Below are positions 54,408 through 63,027 of a stretch of 64,000 nt of DNA, in pieces. The stretch is from Candidatus Acidulodesulfobacterium ferriphilum. GTDB lineage: Bacteria; SZUA-79; Acidulodesulfobacterales; Acidulodesulfobacteraceae. Positions within the stretch are counted from its first letter, which is position 1; every line of letters begins with the position of its first letter. The stretch covers positions 1 to 64,000 of the forward strand of contig SGBD01000001.1 in the NCBI GenBank assembly GCA_004195035.1. Direction: 5' to 3'. The notes under the pieces are model-generated. The model did not search any database. It saw only the letters and a list, made by a program, of their open reading frames with translations, and was not told the DNA's origin. A program made the position numbers and the translations under genes.

Positions 54408-56132
54408 ATGATAGCCTATTTCGTTATGGAATGCGCCGTCGATAGCAGAATTCCGACATACAGCGGAGGACTTGGAATTCTTGCAGGAGATACATTGCAA
54501 AGTTTTGCCGACCTTGAAGTTCCTGCCGTTTGCATAACTCTTCTATGGAAAAACGGCTTCACCAGACAAAAGCTGGCAAGCGACGGGACGCAGCTTGATT
54601 CCGTTCAGGAGTGGGATGTCGAAAAGTATATGCAGTTCACAAATATAAAAATTAAAATACCTCTCGGCGACAAAGATATTACGATTGCCGCTTATAAATA
54701 CACCATAGAATCGACAAAGGGGGATAACGAAATCGACGCTTATTTTTTAACCCCCGATGTTCCCGAAAACGACCCCGAAACAAGGAAGATATGCGACAGG
54801 CTGTATATCGAAGGGGGTTTAACCCGCCTTAAGCAGGAAATAATTTTAGGCGTAGGCGGATACGAAATGTTAAAGGCGATAAAATACAAACCGTTTTTAT
54901 ACCATATAAATGAAAGCCATTCAGCCTTTTTAATCGCAAGCCTTATGAAAGATATGAACGATTTAAACAGGGTAAAATCAAGGGTGGTTTTTACGACCCA
55001 TACCCCTATCCCTGCCGCTTTCGATAAATTCGCAATGAAAGATGTAGCGGGCATGCTCGGCAGATATTGCGACAAACAGGTGCTTTACGATATATATCAA
55101 GAAAAACTTGAGGATAACGATGAACTGAACCTTTCGTGGCTTGCCATCAAAAATGCAAAAAATGTCGTAGCCGTCTCAAGAAAGCATAAGTTCGTTTCGG
55201 AACAGATATTCGAAGGATACAGGCTTAAATATGTCACCAACGGCATTCACCATATAAAATGGGCTTCCGCTCATCACAAAATGCTATATACAAAATATAT
55301 TAAGGGTTGGGAGGATGATCCCGATTTACTGAGGGATGTCGCCTGCATACCCGATAACGAGTTCGCTCAGGCGCATATATTATCCAAGGAGGCTCTTGTA
55401 GAAATGGTGAACTCCGAAAGCGACGCTTCGTTTATTCCCGAAGATTTTACGATAGCAATGGCAAAAAGAATAACCCATTATAAACGAAACAATCTAATAC
55501 TTTCGAATCCCAATAAATTAATCGAAATAGCGGAAAGAAAAGGAAATATCCAGATTATCTTTGCGGGAAAAGCCCACCCCGCCGACCCGGACGGTTTAGC
55601 CATGATAAAATCGATTCATAACGCATCCCAGTATATCGCCTCGAAAACAAAAAAGATTAAAATTGCGTTTTTGGAAAATTACAATATTCATAAAGCTAAC
55701 ATAATATTAGCCGGAGTTGATTTATGGCTTAACAATCCGGTAAGGCCGTTAGAAGCATCAGGCACAAGCGGCATGAAAGCATCGCTTAACGGCGTTCCAA
55801 ATTTTAGCGTTCTTGACGGATGGTGGCTTGAAGCCTGCATGGAAGGAATAAACGGATGGGGGATAGGACCCAGGCCGGCGTGGACGGACCTCAGTTACTC
55901 CGATGATATACAGGATTTAAACGATATTTACGGAAAACTCGAATTTAACATACTGGATTTATATTATAAAAATTTTTCGGACTATCTTAAAATAATGAAG
56001 ATGGCGGTTTCCACCATAGCTCCATATTTTAATACTCATAGAATGGTTTCGGAATATGTTACGGATTTGTATCTGACCGGTATAATCATGTGCTATTTAG
56101 AGCATGAAAAGACAGGCGTTTGCGATATGTAA
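54408..56132 (+). CDS. glgP: Alpha-glucan (glycogen/maltodextrin) phosphorylase, short form
   Basis: This 574-residue GT35 enzyme releases glucose-1-phosphate from alpha-1,4-glucans. It starts YFVMECAVDSRIPTYSGGLGILAGD (quoted in part) and has THTPIPAAFDKF, VTNGIHHIKW, RITHYKRNNL, FAGKAHPADPDG and the PLP-Lys motif LEASGTSGMKASLNG. The length and start are typical of the compact bacterial type lacking the N-terminal extension. A ribosome-binding site AGGAGGG precedes it. No glycogen synthase or branching gene lies nearby. Upstream, ATTGACTATTTA occurs twice in tandem. Confidence 0.92.
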   Translation: MIAYFVMECAVDSRIPTYSGGLGILAGDTLQSFADLEVPAVCITLLWKNGFTRQKLASDGTQLDSVQEWDVEKYMQFTNIKIKIPLGDKDITIAAYKYTIESTKGDNEIDAYFLTPDVPENDPETRKICDRLYIEGGLTRLKQEIILGVGGYEMLKAIKYKPFLYHINESHSAFLIASLMKDMNDLNRVKSRVVFTTHTPIPAAFDKFAMKDVAGMLGRYCDKQVLYDIYQEKLEDNDELNLSWLAIKNAKNVVAVSRKHKFVSEQIFEGYRLKYVTNGIHHIKWASAHHKMLYTKYIKGWEDDPDLLRDVACIPDNEFAQAHILSKEALVEMVNSESDASFIPEDFTIAMAKRITHYKRNNLILSNPNKLIEIAERKGNIQIIFAGKAHPADPDGLAMIKSIHNASQYIASKTKKIKIAFLENYNIHKANIILAGVDLWLNNPVRPLEASGTSGMKASLNGVPNFSVLDGWWLEACMEGINGWGIGPRPAWTDLSYSDDIQDLNDIYGKLEFNILDLYYKNFSDYLKIMKMAVSTIAPYFNTHRMVSEYVTDLYLTGIIMCYLEHEKTGVCDM

Positions 56133-56165
56133 TTCTAACCCTGAATTGCCTATCCACCTGCTCGC

Positions 56166-57203
56166 CTATCCGTTTGGATTTATTATAATTTTTAAGGAAT
56201 CCTGAGCTTTAGCCGTAAGCTCGAATCCTTTAGCAATATCTTTTAAAGGAAGCCTGCCGGTTATCATATCCTTAACATTAATCCTTTTAGACCTTATAAG
56301 CTCAAGCGCCGTCCTGTGGTCAAGCATCGAACCGGCATAGGAGCTCAAAAGCGCAACCTCGGTTCTCCAGAATATTTCGTTTATAGGCAGGGGGAGCTTT
56401 GCCCCTTCGTCCGCCGCTCCAAAAAATAAAACGGTTCCGCCTCTCCTGATGGATTTAAGTCCCTGCAAGGCGGCGCTGATAGCCCCCGTCGATAAAATCA
56501 CTATATCCGCCAAAAATCCGTCATTTATTTTTTTAACCGCTTCAGGTAAATCTATGTTTTTATCGCCGGCGTTAAAAACATAATCCGCCCCAAATTTTTT
56601 AGCATATTCAAGCCTTTTGTCATTTATATCCGTTGCTATGATCCTTGTCGCGCCGGTCGTCCTTAAAAGGTTGATATGAAGAAGCCCCGCAAGCCCGCTT
56701 CCGATGACGAGAGCAGTATCCGCGGGTTTCACGCCCGCGAGCCTTTGGCCCCTGACAACGCAGGCAAGCGGCTCGATAAATGTTCCCTCTTCGAAACTAA
56801 CGGAATCCGGCAGAATATATATACCGTTTTTGACATTTATTCCGGGAAGCCTTAAAAACTCGGAAAACCCGCCCGGGTCAAAGTTAGTCGACCTCAGGGT
56901 ATCGCAAACGGTATGGTGTCCGCTCAGGCAATATTTGCAGGTATTGCACGGAACATGGTGGGCGGCGCAAATTCTGTCCCCAACCTTATATCCGTTAACA
57001 TTTTTCCCAACCTCCGCAATTACACCTGTAACCTCATGCCCTAAAACAAGAGGCACCTTATCCCTCCTATACCATTCTATTACATCGCTTCCGCAAATTC
57101 CGCTTGCCATAACCTTCATAAGAATTTCATCGCCGTTTATCTTTGGAATATCTTTTTCGATTATTCTTATGTCTTTATTGCTGTAATAAAGAGCGCATCT
57201 CAT
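56166..57203 (-). CDS. Zinc-dependent alcohol/polyol dehydrogenase (MDR family)
   Basis: The 345-residue protein has the catalytic-zinc Cys in GICGSDV, GHEVTGVIAEVGKNV, a structural-zinc cluster CNTCKYCLSGHHTVC, and an NAD-binding motif LVIGSGLAGLLHINLLR. It resembles sorbitol, threonine 3- and galactitol-type dehydrogenases; the substrate is not determinable. The NAD motif reads GSGLAG instead of the common GxGPxG. The gene follows the epimerase gene by 39 bases on the minus strand, so a sugar-linked oxidation is plausible. Confidence 0.88.
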   Translation of the reverse strand: MRCALYYSNKDIRIIEKDIPKINGDEILMKVMASGICGSDVIEWYRRDKVPLVLGHEVTGVIAEVGKNVNGYKVGDRICAAHHVPCNTCKYCLSGHHTVCDTLRSTNFDPGGFSEFLRLPGINVKNGIYILPDSVSFEEGTFIEPLACVVRGQRLAGVKPADTALVIGSGLAGLLHINLLRTTGATRIIATDINDKRLEYAKKFGADYVFNAGDKNIDLPEAVKKINDGFLADIVILSTGAISAALQGLKSIRRGGTVLFFGAADEGAKLPLPINEIFWRTEVALLSSYAGSMLDHRTALELIRSKRINVKDMITGRLPLKDIAKGFELTAKAQDSLKIIINPNG

Positions 57204-57242
57204 AATGGCAATGCCTCCGCATTAATAAATTTGATAAATATT

Positions 57243-58271
57243 TTAATAATTCCCGCCCGCATTTCCGAGCGTAAACAAACCCCTGTAATATTCTAATGTT
57301 TGTTCCAATCCTTCCCTTAACGAAAACTTCGGATTAAATCCCAGCTCTCTTTCGGCTCTTGTTATATCGGCTTCCGAATACTTTATATCCCCGCCCCTGA
57401 AAGGTCCGTGCTCATATTGTATGTCGTTGCCGAAAAATTCCTTAAGCATCTGAACCAGTTCATTTAAACTAACCGATTTTCCGATTCCGGCGTTATAAAC
57501 ACCCGGCTTTTTCTCTCCCCCGTACATTACTGCCAGAAGATTTATATCGACAATATCGTCAACATAGCAAAAATCTCTTGTAGTCGTTCCGTCCCCATTA
57601 ATAATAAACCTTTCATTGCTCAAAATCTTTTTTACCCATATAGGGATAACAGCTGCATAAGGGGAATAAGGGTCTTGAAATTTCCCGTATATGTTAAAAT
57701 ACCTGAAGCCTATCGACTCAAAACCAAAACTGTTAAAAAATGCCTTTGCGTATATTTCGTTGGTGAGCTTTGCGGCGCCGTAAACGGAAAGGGGTTCTCC
57801 TATATTGTCCTCTGCCGACGGAATATTTGAATCTGTTCCGTAAACAGCCGAACTCGATGCATAAATAAACCTCTTAACCGCTGAAAGCCTCGAAGCGTTA
57901 AGGATGTTAAAGAAAGCGGCATCGTTATTGGAATGAAAAAGATGCGGTTCTTTTAGCGACCACGGAACGGACGCTATTGCCGCCTCATGAAAGACATAAT
58001 CTATATTTTCGGCGACATTTTTGCAAAGTTCGGCATCGTTTAAATCACCTTTAATAAATTTAAAGCCGTCCGTTTTTCCGTTTTCCCTCGCAAAATTATT
58101 AATATGCTCTATGTTGGAAATCCTGCCAGTAATAAGGCTATCGACGCCGGTAACGCTCTGCCCCAATTCTAAAAGCCTTAACGCAAGATTTGTTCCGACA
58201 AAGCCTGCCGCCCCCGTAACCAAAAACCTCAATTTTTTATTTTTAAACCAATTTTTTATTTTTTCGGTCAA
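57243..58271 (-). CDS. NAD-dependent sugar epimerase, UDP-GlcNAc/UDP-glucose 4-epimerase type
   Basis: The 342-residue short-chain dehydrogenase/reductase has an NAD motif LVTGAAGFVGTNLALRLL, HEAAIASVPWSL, SSSAVYG and the catalytic Tyr-x-x-x-Lys in SVYGAAKLTNE. The stretch YFNIYGKFQDPYSPYAAVIP is typical of the WbpP/GalE-like branch that supplies N-acetylgalactosamine or galactose nucleotides for surface glycans. The exact substrate is uncertain. Its start overlaps the stop of the CLC gene by 4 bases. Confidence 0.88.
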   Translation of the reverse strand: MTEKIKNWFKNKKLRFLVTGAAGFVGTNLALRLLELGQSVTGVDSLITGRISNIEHINNFARENGKTDGFKFIKGDLNDAELCKNVAENIDYVFHEAAIASVPWSLKEPHLFHSNNDAAFFNILNASRLSAVKRFIYASSSAVYGTDSNIPSAEDNIGEPLSVYGAAKLTNEIYAKAFFNSFGFESIGFRYFNIYGKFQDPYSPYAAVIPIWVKKILSNERFIINGDGTTTRDFCYVDDIVDINLLAVMYGGEKKPGVYNAGIGKSVSLNELVQMLKEFFGNDIQYEHGPFRGGDIKYSEADITRAERELGFNPKFSLREGLEQTLEYYRGLFTLGNAGGNY

Positions 58272-60085
58272 ATTTTTTGCCCTCCTTCTATGGCAAGCAC
58301 GACATCCCGCTTTCTTAAGATTCCCCGGTAATCGCCCTTTTCATCGACTATAATAAGTTCGTCCGCGTTTTTTCTAAAGAAGCTGTGTACGGCAATATCC
58401 AGCGTGTCGTTTATCTTGATTCTCGGTATGGGCGGCGGGTCCATAATATCCTTTGCAAGCCTTGAATCGTCCGGCGAAGTCAGCATTATATTTTTTATCT
58501 TATCATACTTAATCGTCCCGACTATTTTACCTGTTTTATCTATGACGGGATGCATAAAAAAATTGGAATTAAAAAAAATCTTGATCATTTCGTATAAAGG
58601 CATATCGGGGTCTATAGGCTTAGCCGCCGAACCTTCCTCCATAACATCTTTAACCGAATATCTTTGAAGTGGCTTAATCAAATAATCTTTAAAGTGGGCG
58701 GGGGATTCCATTCTATTTCTTTTTTGCTTGGAATAAATGCTTTTTTTACCGCTTGCAACAAAGGTTATTGCCGAAACAAGCATTAAAGGGGGCAAAAGCC
58801 CGTAGCTTCCCGTCATCTCCGAAACCATCAATAAGGATGAAATTGGGGTTTTTGCGGCGCCTGCAAAAAATCCTCCCATGCCTATTAAAACAAACGGCGC
58901 AATATCGGAAGCGAGTACCAGCTGCGGGAACAAAATATGAAAAATCCCCCCGATTGCCCCTCCGAACGCTCCGCCTATAACTAATGAAGGAGCGTAAACC
59001 CCGGCGGAACCGCCCGAACTTATAGTAAACGAGGTTGCCGCAATTTTAAAAAACCCTAAGAGTATAAGAGTTATTATGGTCAATTTTCCCAGAACGGCAA
59101 GCTGGAGCCAGCCGTAACCGACACCCATAATTTCCGGAAAAAAATAAGCTATTATGCCGACCAGCGCGCCGCCGAGCATAGGTTTAAAGTGGGGTTTAAT
59201 ATTTATCTTTTTAAAAATGTCATGAACAAAATAAAAAAATCTTACATAAAAATTTCCCATAAAGGCGAGAAAAATCCCCAAAACTGCATAAAAAATTAGA
59301 ATTATCGGCCTTGAGTAAGTAAACATAGGAGTTAACACGACAGGACTAAAACCAGCGTAAAAATAGGCATAAATGGAATATCCCACAATAGCCGCTATAA
59401 TAGAAAGCATTAACGCCCCGCCTTCAAAATCCATTTCGGAATACAAAACCTCTACGCCGAACATTGCGCCTGCAAGCGGAGATTTAAAAATCGCGCCGAT
59501 GCCTGCCCCTATCCCCGCGACAAGCATTGTTCTTCTATCGGGAACAGGCAGTCCCAAATAAGTTGCAAGAACGGAACCGAATCCCGCCCCAATCTGCGCA
59601 ACAGGTCCTTCCCTTCCGCCGGAACCGCCCGAACCGAGCGTAACGGCGGACGCCAGCGTCTTAATTATCGGCACCCTTCCCCTGATAAACCCGTCTTTAT
59701 TATGGAAGGCGTCTATAGCCGCGTCCGTTCCATGCCCTTCGGCCTCCGGCGCAAAAGTATAAACTAATAAACCTGATAACAGTCCGCCGAACATTATAAT
59801 CAAAGGAATTACCCAGTGAATTGCCACCGTATTCGGAGGCGCTCCCGTCTGACCTAACAGCCCGGGTCTCGGAGAATAATAATGAGCCAGACTTACCTGA
59901 AATATAAATCTGAAAAGCCTTATTAGCGAATTAAAAACTATGGCGCCGATGCCGGCGATAATCCCTATCAGCACTCCAAAAAAAATCCATCTCGAAAAAT
60001 AAAAAATGGAATTGTCTTGAAATAATATTATTTTTCTTTTGAGGTTCGTTTTAGCTTTTATAAATGTTTTTTTTAAAGAAGGCAT
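58268..60085 (-). CDS. CLC-family chloride channel or H+/Cl- antiporter with two CBS domains
   Basis: The 605-residue membrane protein has about ten or more helices. The CLC selectivity motif GSGGSGGREGP (Glu159 is the gating glutamate) and GGSAGVYAPSLVIGGAFGGAIGG (quoted in part) are visible. The C-terminal cytoplasmic part (about 460-600) holds a CBS pair (SVKDVMEEG, VIDKTGKIVGTI, LAKDIMDPPPIP, IVDEKGDYRGILRKRDVV). CBS domains usually bind adenine nucleotides and gate transport. It heads the clc-epimerase-dehydrogenase series and lies just downstream of tRNA-Glu. Confidence 0.93.
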   Translation of the reverse strand: MPSLKKTFIKAKTNLKRKIILFQDNSIFYFSRWIFFGVLIGIIAGIGAIVFNSLIRLFRFIFQVSLAHYYSPRPGLLGQTGAPPNTVAIHWVIPLIIMFGGLLSGLLVYTFAPEAEGHGTDAAIDAFHNKDGFIRGRVPIIKTLASAVTLGSGGSGGREGPVAQIGAGFGSVLATYLGLPVPDRRTMLVAGIGAGIGAIFKSPLAGAMFGVEVLYSEMDFEGGALMLSIIAAIVGYSIYAYFYAGFSPVVLTPMFTYSRPIILIFYAVLGIFLAFMGNFYVRFFYFVHDIFKKINIKPHFKPMLGGALVGIIAYFFPEIMGVGYGWLQLAVLGKLTIITLILLGFFKIAATSFTISSGGSAGVYAPSLVIGGAFGGAIGGIFHILFPQLVLASDIAPFVLIGMGGFFAGAAKTPISSLLMVSEMTGSYGLLPPLMLVSAITFVASGKKSIYSKQKRNRMESPAHFKDYLIKPLQRYSVKDVMEEGSAAKPIDPDMPLYEMIKIFFNSNFFMHPVIDKTGKIVGTIKYDKIKNIMLTSPDDSRLAKDIMDPPPIPRIKINDTLDIAVHSFFRKNADELIIVDEKGDYRGILRKRDVVLAIEGGQKI

Positions 60086-60141
60086 ATATTTTTTAGAAAG
60101 GAAAATACTTATTTTAATAACTTAAGCATAATAAATAAAAA

Positions 60142-60216
60142 TGGCAGCCCCAACGGGATTCGAACCCGTGTTACTGCCGTGAGAGGGCAACGTCCTAACC
60201 GCTAGACTATGGGGCC
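60142..60216 (-). tRNA. tRNA-Glu (anticodon CUC)
   Basis: Read on the minus strand, the 75 bases fold as a cloverleaf. The acceptor is GGCCCCA/TGGGGCT, the D arm holds AGCGGTTAGGAC, and the anticodon loop CTCTCAC gives CUC. The T arm is CGGGTTCGAATCCCG and the 3' end GCCA has an encoded CCA. The first acceptor pair is G-U, mildly unusual. A T-rich stretch follows. Confidence 0.93.
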
Positions 60217-60301
60217 GTTTTAATCAATAGGATTTTTCAAACGAAAAACATTTATCGTTAAATTATATAATATATTTAAAATAAAATAAATAAAAATTAC
60301 T

Positions 60302-60465
60302 CCTTAATCCTGCAATAGAATTTTATTTTCTGGATTCCCGCTTTCGCGGGAATGACAATAAGGGAATTTAAACTTTAACCCGGCGGGTGTCATTCCCGCG
60401 AAAGCGGGAATCCAGAATTTACGTAAGATAGAAACATTTAAATATTTTCTATTGCAGGATTAAGG
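60302..60465. mobile_element. MITE-like palindromic element, copy K, with 5-bp target duplication
   Basis: The 164-bp unit has perfect 19-base terminal inverted repeats (CCTTAATCCTGCAATAGAA at 60302-60320, complement at 60447-60465), two inverted core hairpins, and TTACT direct repeats at 60297-60301 and 60466-60470. The right duplicate contains the stop codon of the 74-residue gene. The arms differ from copies B, F and J, yet match each other exactly. Confidence 0.88.
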
Positions 60466-60690
60466 TTACTTTTTAATATAGCCCCTTAAATATATGAATA
60501 TTAACAGTATATTTAAAACGGCAAGACCCGTAAGATTTGAGTGAAAGCCGACTGCCGCCCAGATAAAAGACGCGAAGCCGCTTATAATAAAACCAGATTT
60601 TTTATGCGAGCTTAATTGCCAGACGCCTGCCAATGTCACGGCAAATGCAAGCCAGTCCAGTATATCCCAAAAATTCAAATTAATTTGCAC
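60466..60690 (-). CDS. Small membrane protein, PnuC/SWEET-like half-size
   Basis: The 74-residue product has three hydrophobic segments: DWLAFAVTLAGVWQLS, SGFIISGFASFIWAAVGF and LAVLNILLIFIYLRGY. It is spaced like one three-helix bundle of PnuC or SemiSWEET transporters, which work as dimers of such units. The alternating W and G pattern supports that fold, but the substrate is unknown. Its stop codon lies in the target duplication of repeat copy K. rmlA lies just upstream on the same strand, 26 bases away. Confidence 0.65.
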   Translation of the reverse strand: MQINLNFWDILDWLAFAVTLAGVWQLSSHKKSGFIISGFASFIWAAVGFHSNLTGLAVLNILLIFIYLRGYIKK

Positions 60691-60716
60691 TCAAAAAAAC
60701 TCATTTTTTTATTTTT

Positions 60717-61625
60717 TTAAATCGGCGATTTATTTTTATTTTTATTTTTTTCACCTTCTGCTATTTTTAAAATATACCCGCCGTAGCCGCTTTTAATGCA
60801 TTTATTAGATAGCTTCTCCAACTCTTCTACGGATATATAATTCATCTTATAAGCAATTTCTTCTATGCACCCGATTTTAAGCCCCTGCCTTTTTTCCATC
60901 ATCTCGATAAACTTGGACGCGTCAAGGAGGCTTTCAGCCGTTCCCGTATCAAGCCATGCGTAACCCCTTCCAAGCGTAATGGCATTAAGCCTCCCGCCGC
61001 TCAAGTATATGTTATTTACATCGGTTATCTCAAGTTCTCCCCTTTCGGAAGGCTTTAACTCTTTAGCTATGTTGACAACATCATTATCGTAAAAATAAAC
61101 GCCCGTAACGGCATAGTTCGATTTTGGATTTTGGGGCTTTTCCTCTATCGACAAAACTTTTTCATCGTCATCTATTTCGATAACTCCGTATCTTTGAGGG
61201 TCTTCGACATAATATGTAAATATGACGCCGCCCCCTTTTTTATTTATAATTTCTCTTGCATAGTTAAATTTATCGGGGATACCGTGCCCATAAAAAATAT
61301 TATCGCCCAAAATCAAACATACATCGTCTTTGCCTATAAAATCTTCTCCAATGATAAAGGCTTCCGCAAGCCCGCCGGGTGAAACCTGCTCTTTATAGCT
61401 TATATTAAGCCCCAGGTCGTTTCCATTGCCGAATATAGCTTTAAATTTATCGACATCGCCCGGGGTCGTGATTATTAAAATATCCCTGATGCCGCCAAGC
61501 ATAAGGGTTGACAACGGGTAATAAATCATCGGCTTGTCATAAACTGGAAGAAGCTGTTTGCAAACGCTTAAGGTTATGGGATAAAGCCTTGTTCCGCTGC
61601 CTCCTGCAAGAATGATACCCTTCAT
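60717..61625 (-). CDS. rmlA: Glucose-1-phosphate thymidylyltransferase
   Basis: The 302-residue nucleotidyltransferase starts KGIILAGGSGTRLYPIT with the signature GGSGTRLxPxT, then KQLLPVYDKPMIYYPLS, LILGDNIFYG, the catalytic Asp/Glu residues in IEEKPQNPKSNYAVTG and RGYAWLDTGT. It makes dTDP-glucose for rhamnose and related sugars. No rmlB, rmlC or rmlD is nearby, so it is detached from the usual cluster. The last residues are a Lys/Asn run (KNKNKNK). Confidence 0.95.
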   Translation of the reverse strand: MKGIILAGGSGTRLYPITLSVCKQLLPVYDKPMIYYPLSTLMLGGIRDILIITTPGDVDKFKAIFGNGNDLGLNISYKEQVSPGGLAEAFIIGEDFIGKDDVCLILGDNIFYGHGIPDKFNYAREIINKKGGGVIFTYYVEDPQRYGVIEIDDDEKVLSIEEKPQNPKSNYAVTGVYFYDNDVVNIAKELKPSERGELEITDVNNIYLSGGRLNAITLGRGYAWLDTGTAESLLDASKFIEMMEKRQGLKIGCIEEIAYKMNYISVEELEKLSNKCIKSGYGGYILKIAEGEKNKNKNKSPI

Positions 61626-61729
61626 ATCGATAATATTAATTATTAATTTTAATTAATTCGTTTGTTTTTTGTATATAATATAATATAAAAATTTTAAAAA
61701 CAAGGGAAGAATAAGGAAAACGGGAGAAG

Positions 61730-63013
61730 ATGGAAAACGCAAGTTCCGAAATCGTGATAATTGCAATTATACTTTTATCTATTGCAACGGTTGGGGGTAT
61801 TTTAACAGGCTACCTTAAAATACCGTATGCTTCTATGCTGGTTTTAATCGGGCTTGCGGTCGGCTTATTCCATATTTTTCCCCATTTGAAAATAACTCCC
61901 GCCATTATATATTATGTCTTTTTGCCGATATTGATAATGGAAGGGGCGGTTAAGTTTAAAGTCAAAACATTAAAAGAAAATCTCCTCCCGATTTCTGTTT
62001 ACGCAATATTCGGAACAATTATTTCTACTATTCTGTCCGGGCTGGCGCTTCATTATGTGTTCCGTATTCCCCTGAAGCAATCTCTGTTGTTCGGCGCAAT
62101 AATAAGCCCAACCGACCCTTTATCTATAATGGCATTGCTAAAAAATAACGGGGGCAGGGAGAGCCGAGAGAACGGCGGCGAAAGCGGGGATAAACCAAGA
62201 GCAAGAGCAAGTGAAGGGATTGAAACCGTTCTTGAAGGCGAAAGCCTTTTCAACGACGGCATAAGCTTAGTTTTATATGAACTATTTTTAACGATAAATT
62301 TTAATAAAAACCCGGTTTTTATTATAGGAATGTCTTCTTTAAAGTTTCTATATACATTCCTTGGCGGGGCTATACTCGGCATAGCGCTCGGCTTTTTAAT
62401 CTCGTTTATTCTTTCTTTTACTTATGATTATCTTACCGAAATAATGATTTCGATTTTACTTGCGTATATATCGATTATAGCGGCATATTATATAGGCGTA
62501 TCGTTTATAATAACGATAATATTCAGCGGCATAATACTTGCAAATTATGGTTTCAAAAAAATGGTTTCGTCCCAAACAATACAAGTTTTTCCTATCGTAA
62601 TAGAATTCCTGGCGTTTGTTTTGAATTCTTTAATATTTCTTTTAATAGGCATGGAGATGAATCTTTTTAAAATTTTAAATTTCTGGCTTGTTTCCGGTAT
62701 TTTAATCGTTTTTGCCGTATTTTCCCGAGGTTTTTCGATATATATCCTTGCCCCGTTAATAAATTTTATTAAACAAAAATTTGAAATATTTTCAAAGGGT
62801 GTTGCTATGAATAATATTTATAAAAATTTTATGATTTTTGGAGGACTGAGAGGCGCATTATCTATTGCAATGGCGTTGTCCCTGCCTTTACACCTGAAAA
62901 TGCGCTCCGAAATTATAACTTATGTCTTTATAATCGTGTTGTTCTCGCTCACCGTTCAGGGGATAATCTTTGACATTTATGCAAAAAAAAGAATAAGCCA
63001 ATTTATATCTTAA
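61730..63013 (+). CDS. Na+(K+)/H+ antiporter, CPA1 (NhaP) family
   Basis: The 427-residue protein has about 12 membrane helices with CPA1 motifs. Examples are the Asp in SPTDPLSIMALL, EGESLFNDGISLVLYEL (Asn-Asp pair at the ion site) and FGGLRGALSIAMALSLP. A hydrophilic insertion of about 22 residues (NGGRESRENGGESGDKPRAR) precedes ETVLEGES, a position where most relatives have a short loop. It expels Na+ or K+ for protons, controlling pH and salt. It is divergent from rmlA, with GGGAGAAG as ribosome-binding site. Confidence 0.92.
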   Translation: MENASSEIVIIAIILLSIATVGGILTGYLKIPYASMLVLIGLAVGLFHIFPHLKITPAIIYYVFLPILIMEGAVKFKVKTLKENLLPISVYAIFGTIISTILSGLALHYVFRIPLKQSLLFGAIISPTDPLSIMALLKNNGGRESRENGGESGDKPRARASEGIETVLEGESLFNDGISLVLYELFLTINFNKNPVFIIGMSSLKFLYTFLGGAILGIALGFLISFILSFTYDYLTEIMISILLAYISIIAAYYIGVSFIITIIFSGIILANYGFKKMVSSQTIQVFPIVIEFLAFVLNSLIFLLIGMEMNLFKILNFWLVSGILIVFAVFSRGFSIYILAPLINFIKQKFEIFSKGVAMNNIYKNFMIFGGLRGALSIAMALSLPLHLKMRSEIITYVFIIVLFSLTVQGIIFDIYAKKRISQFIS

Positions 63014-63027
63014 AAAATAAATGAAAT

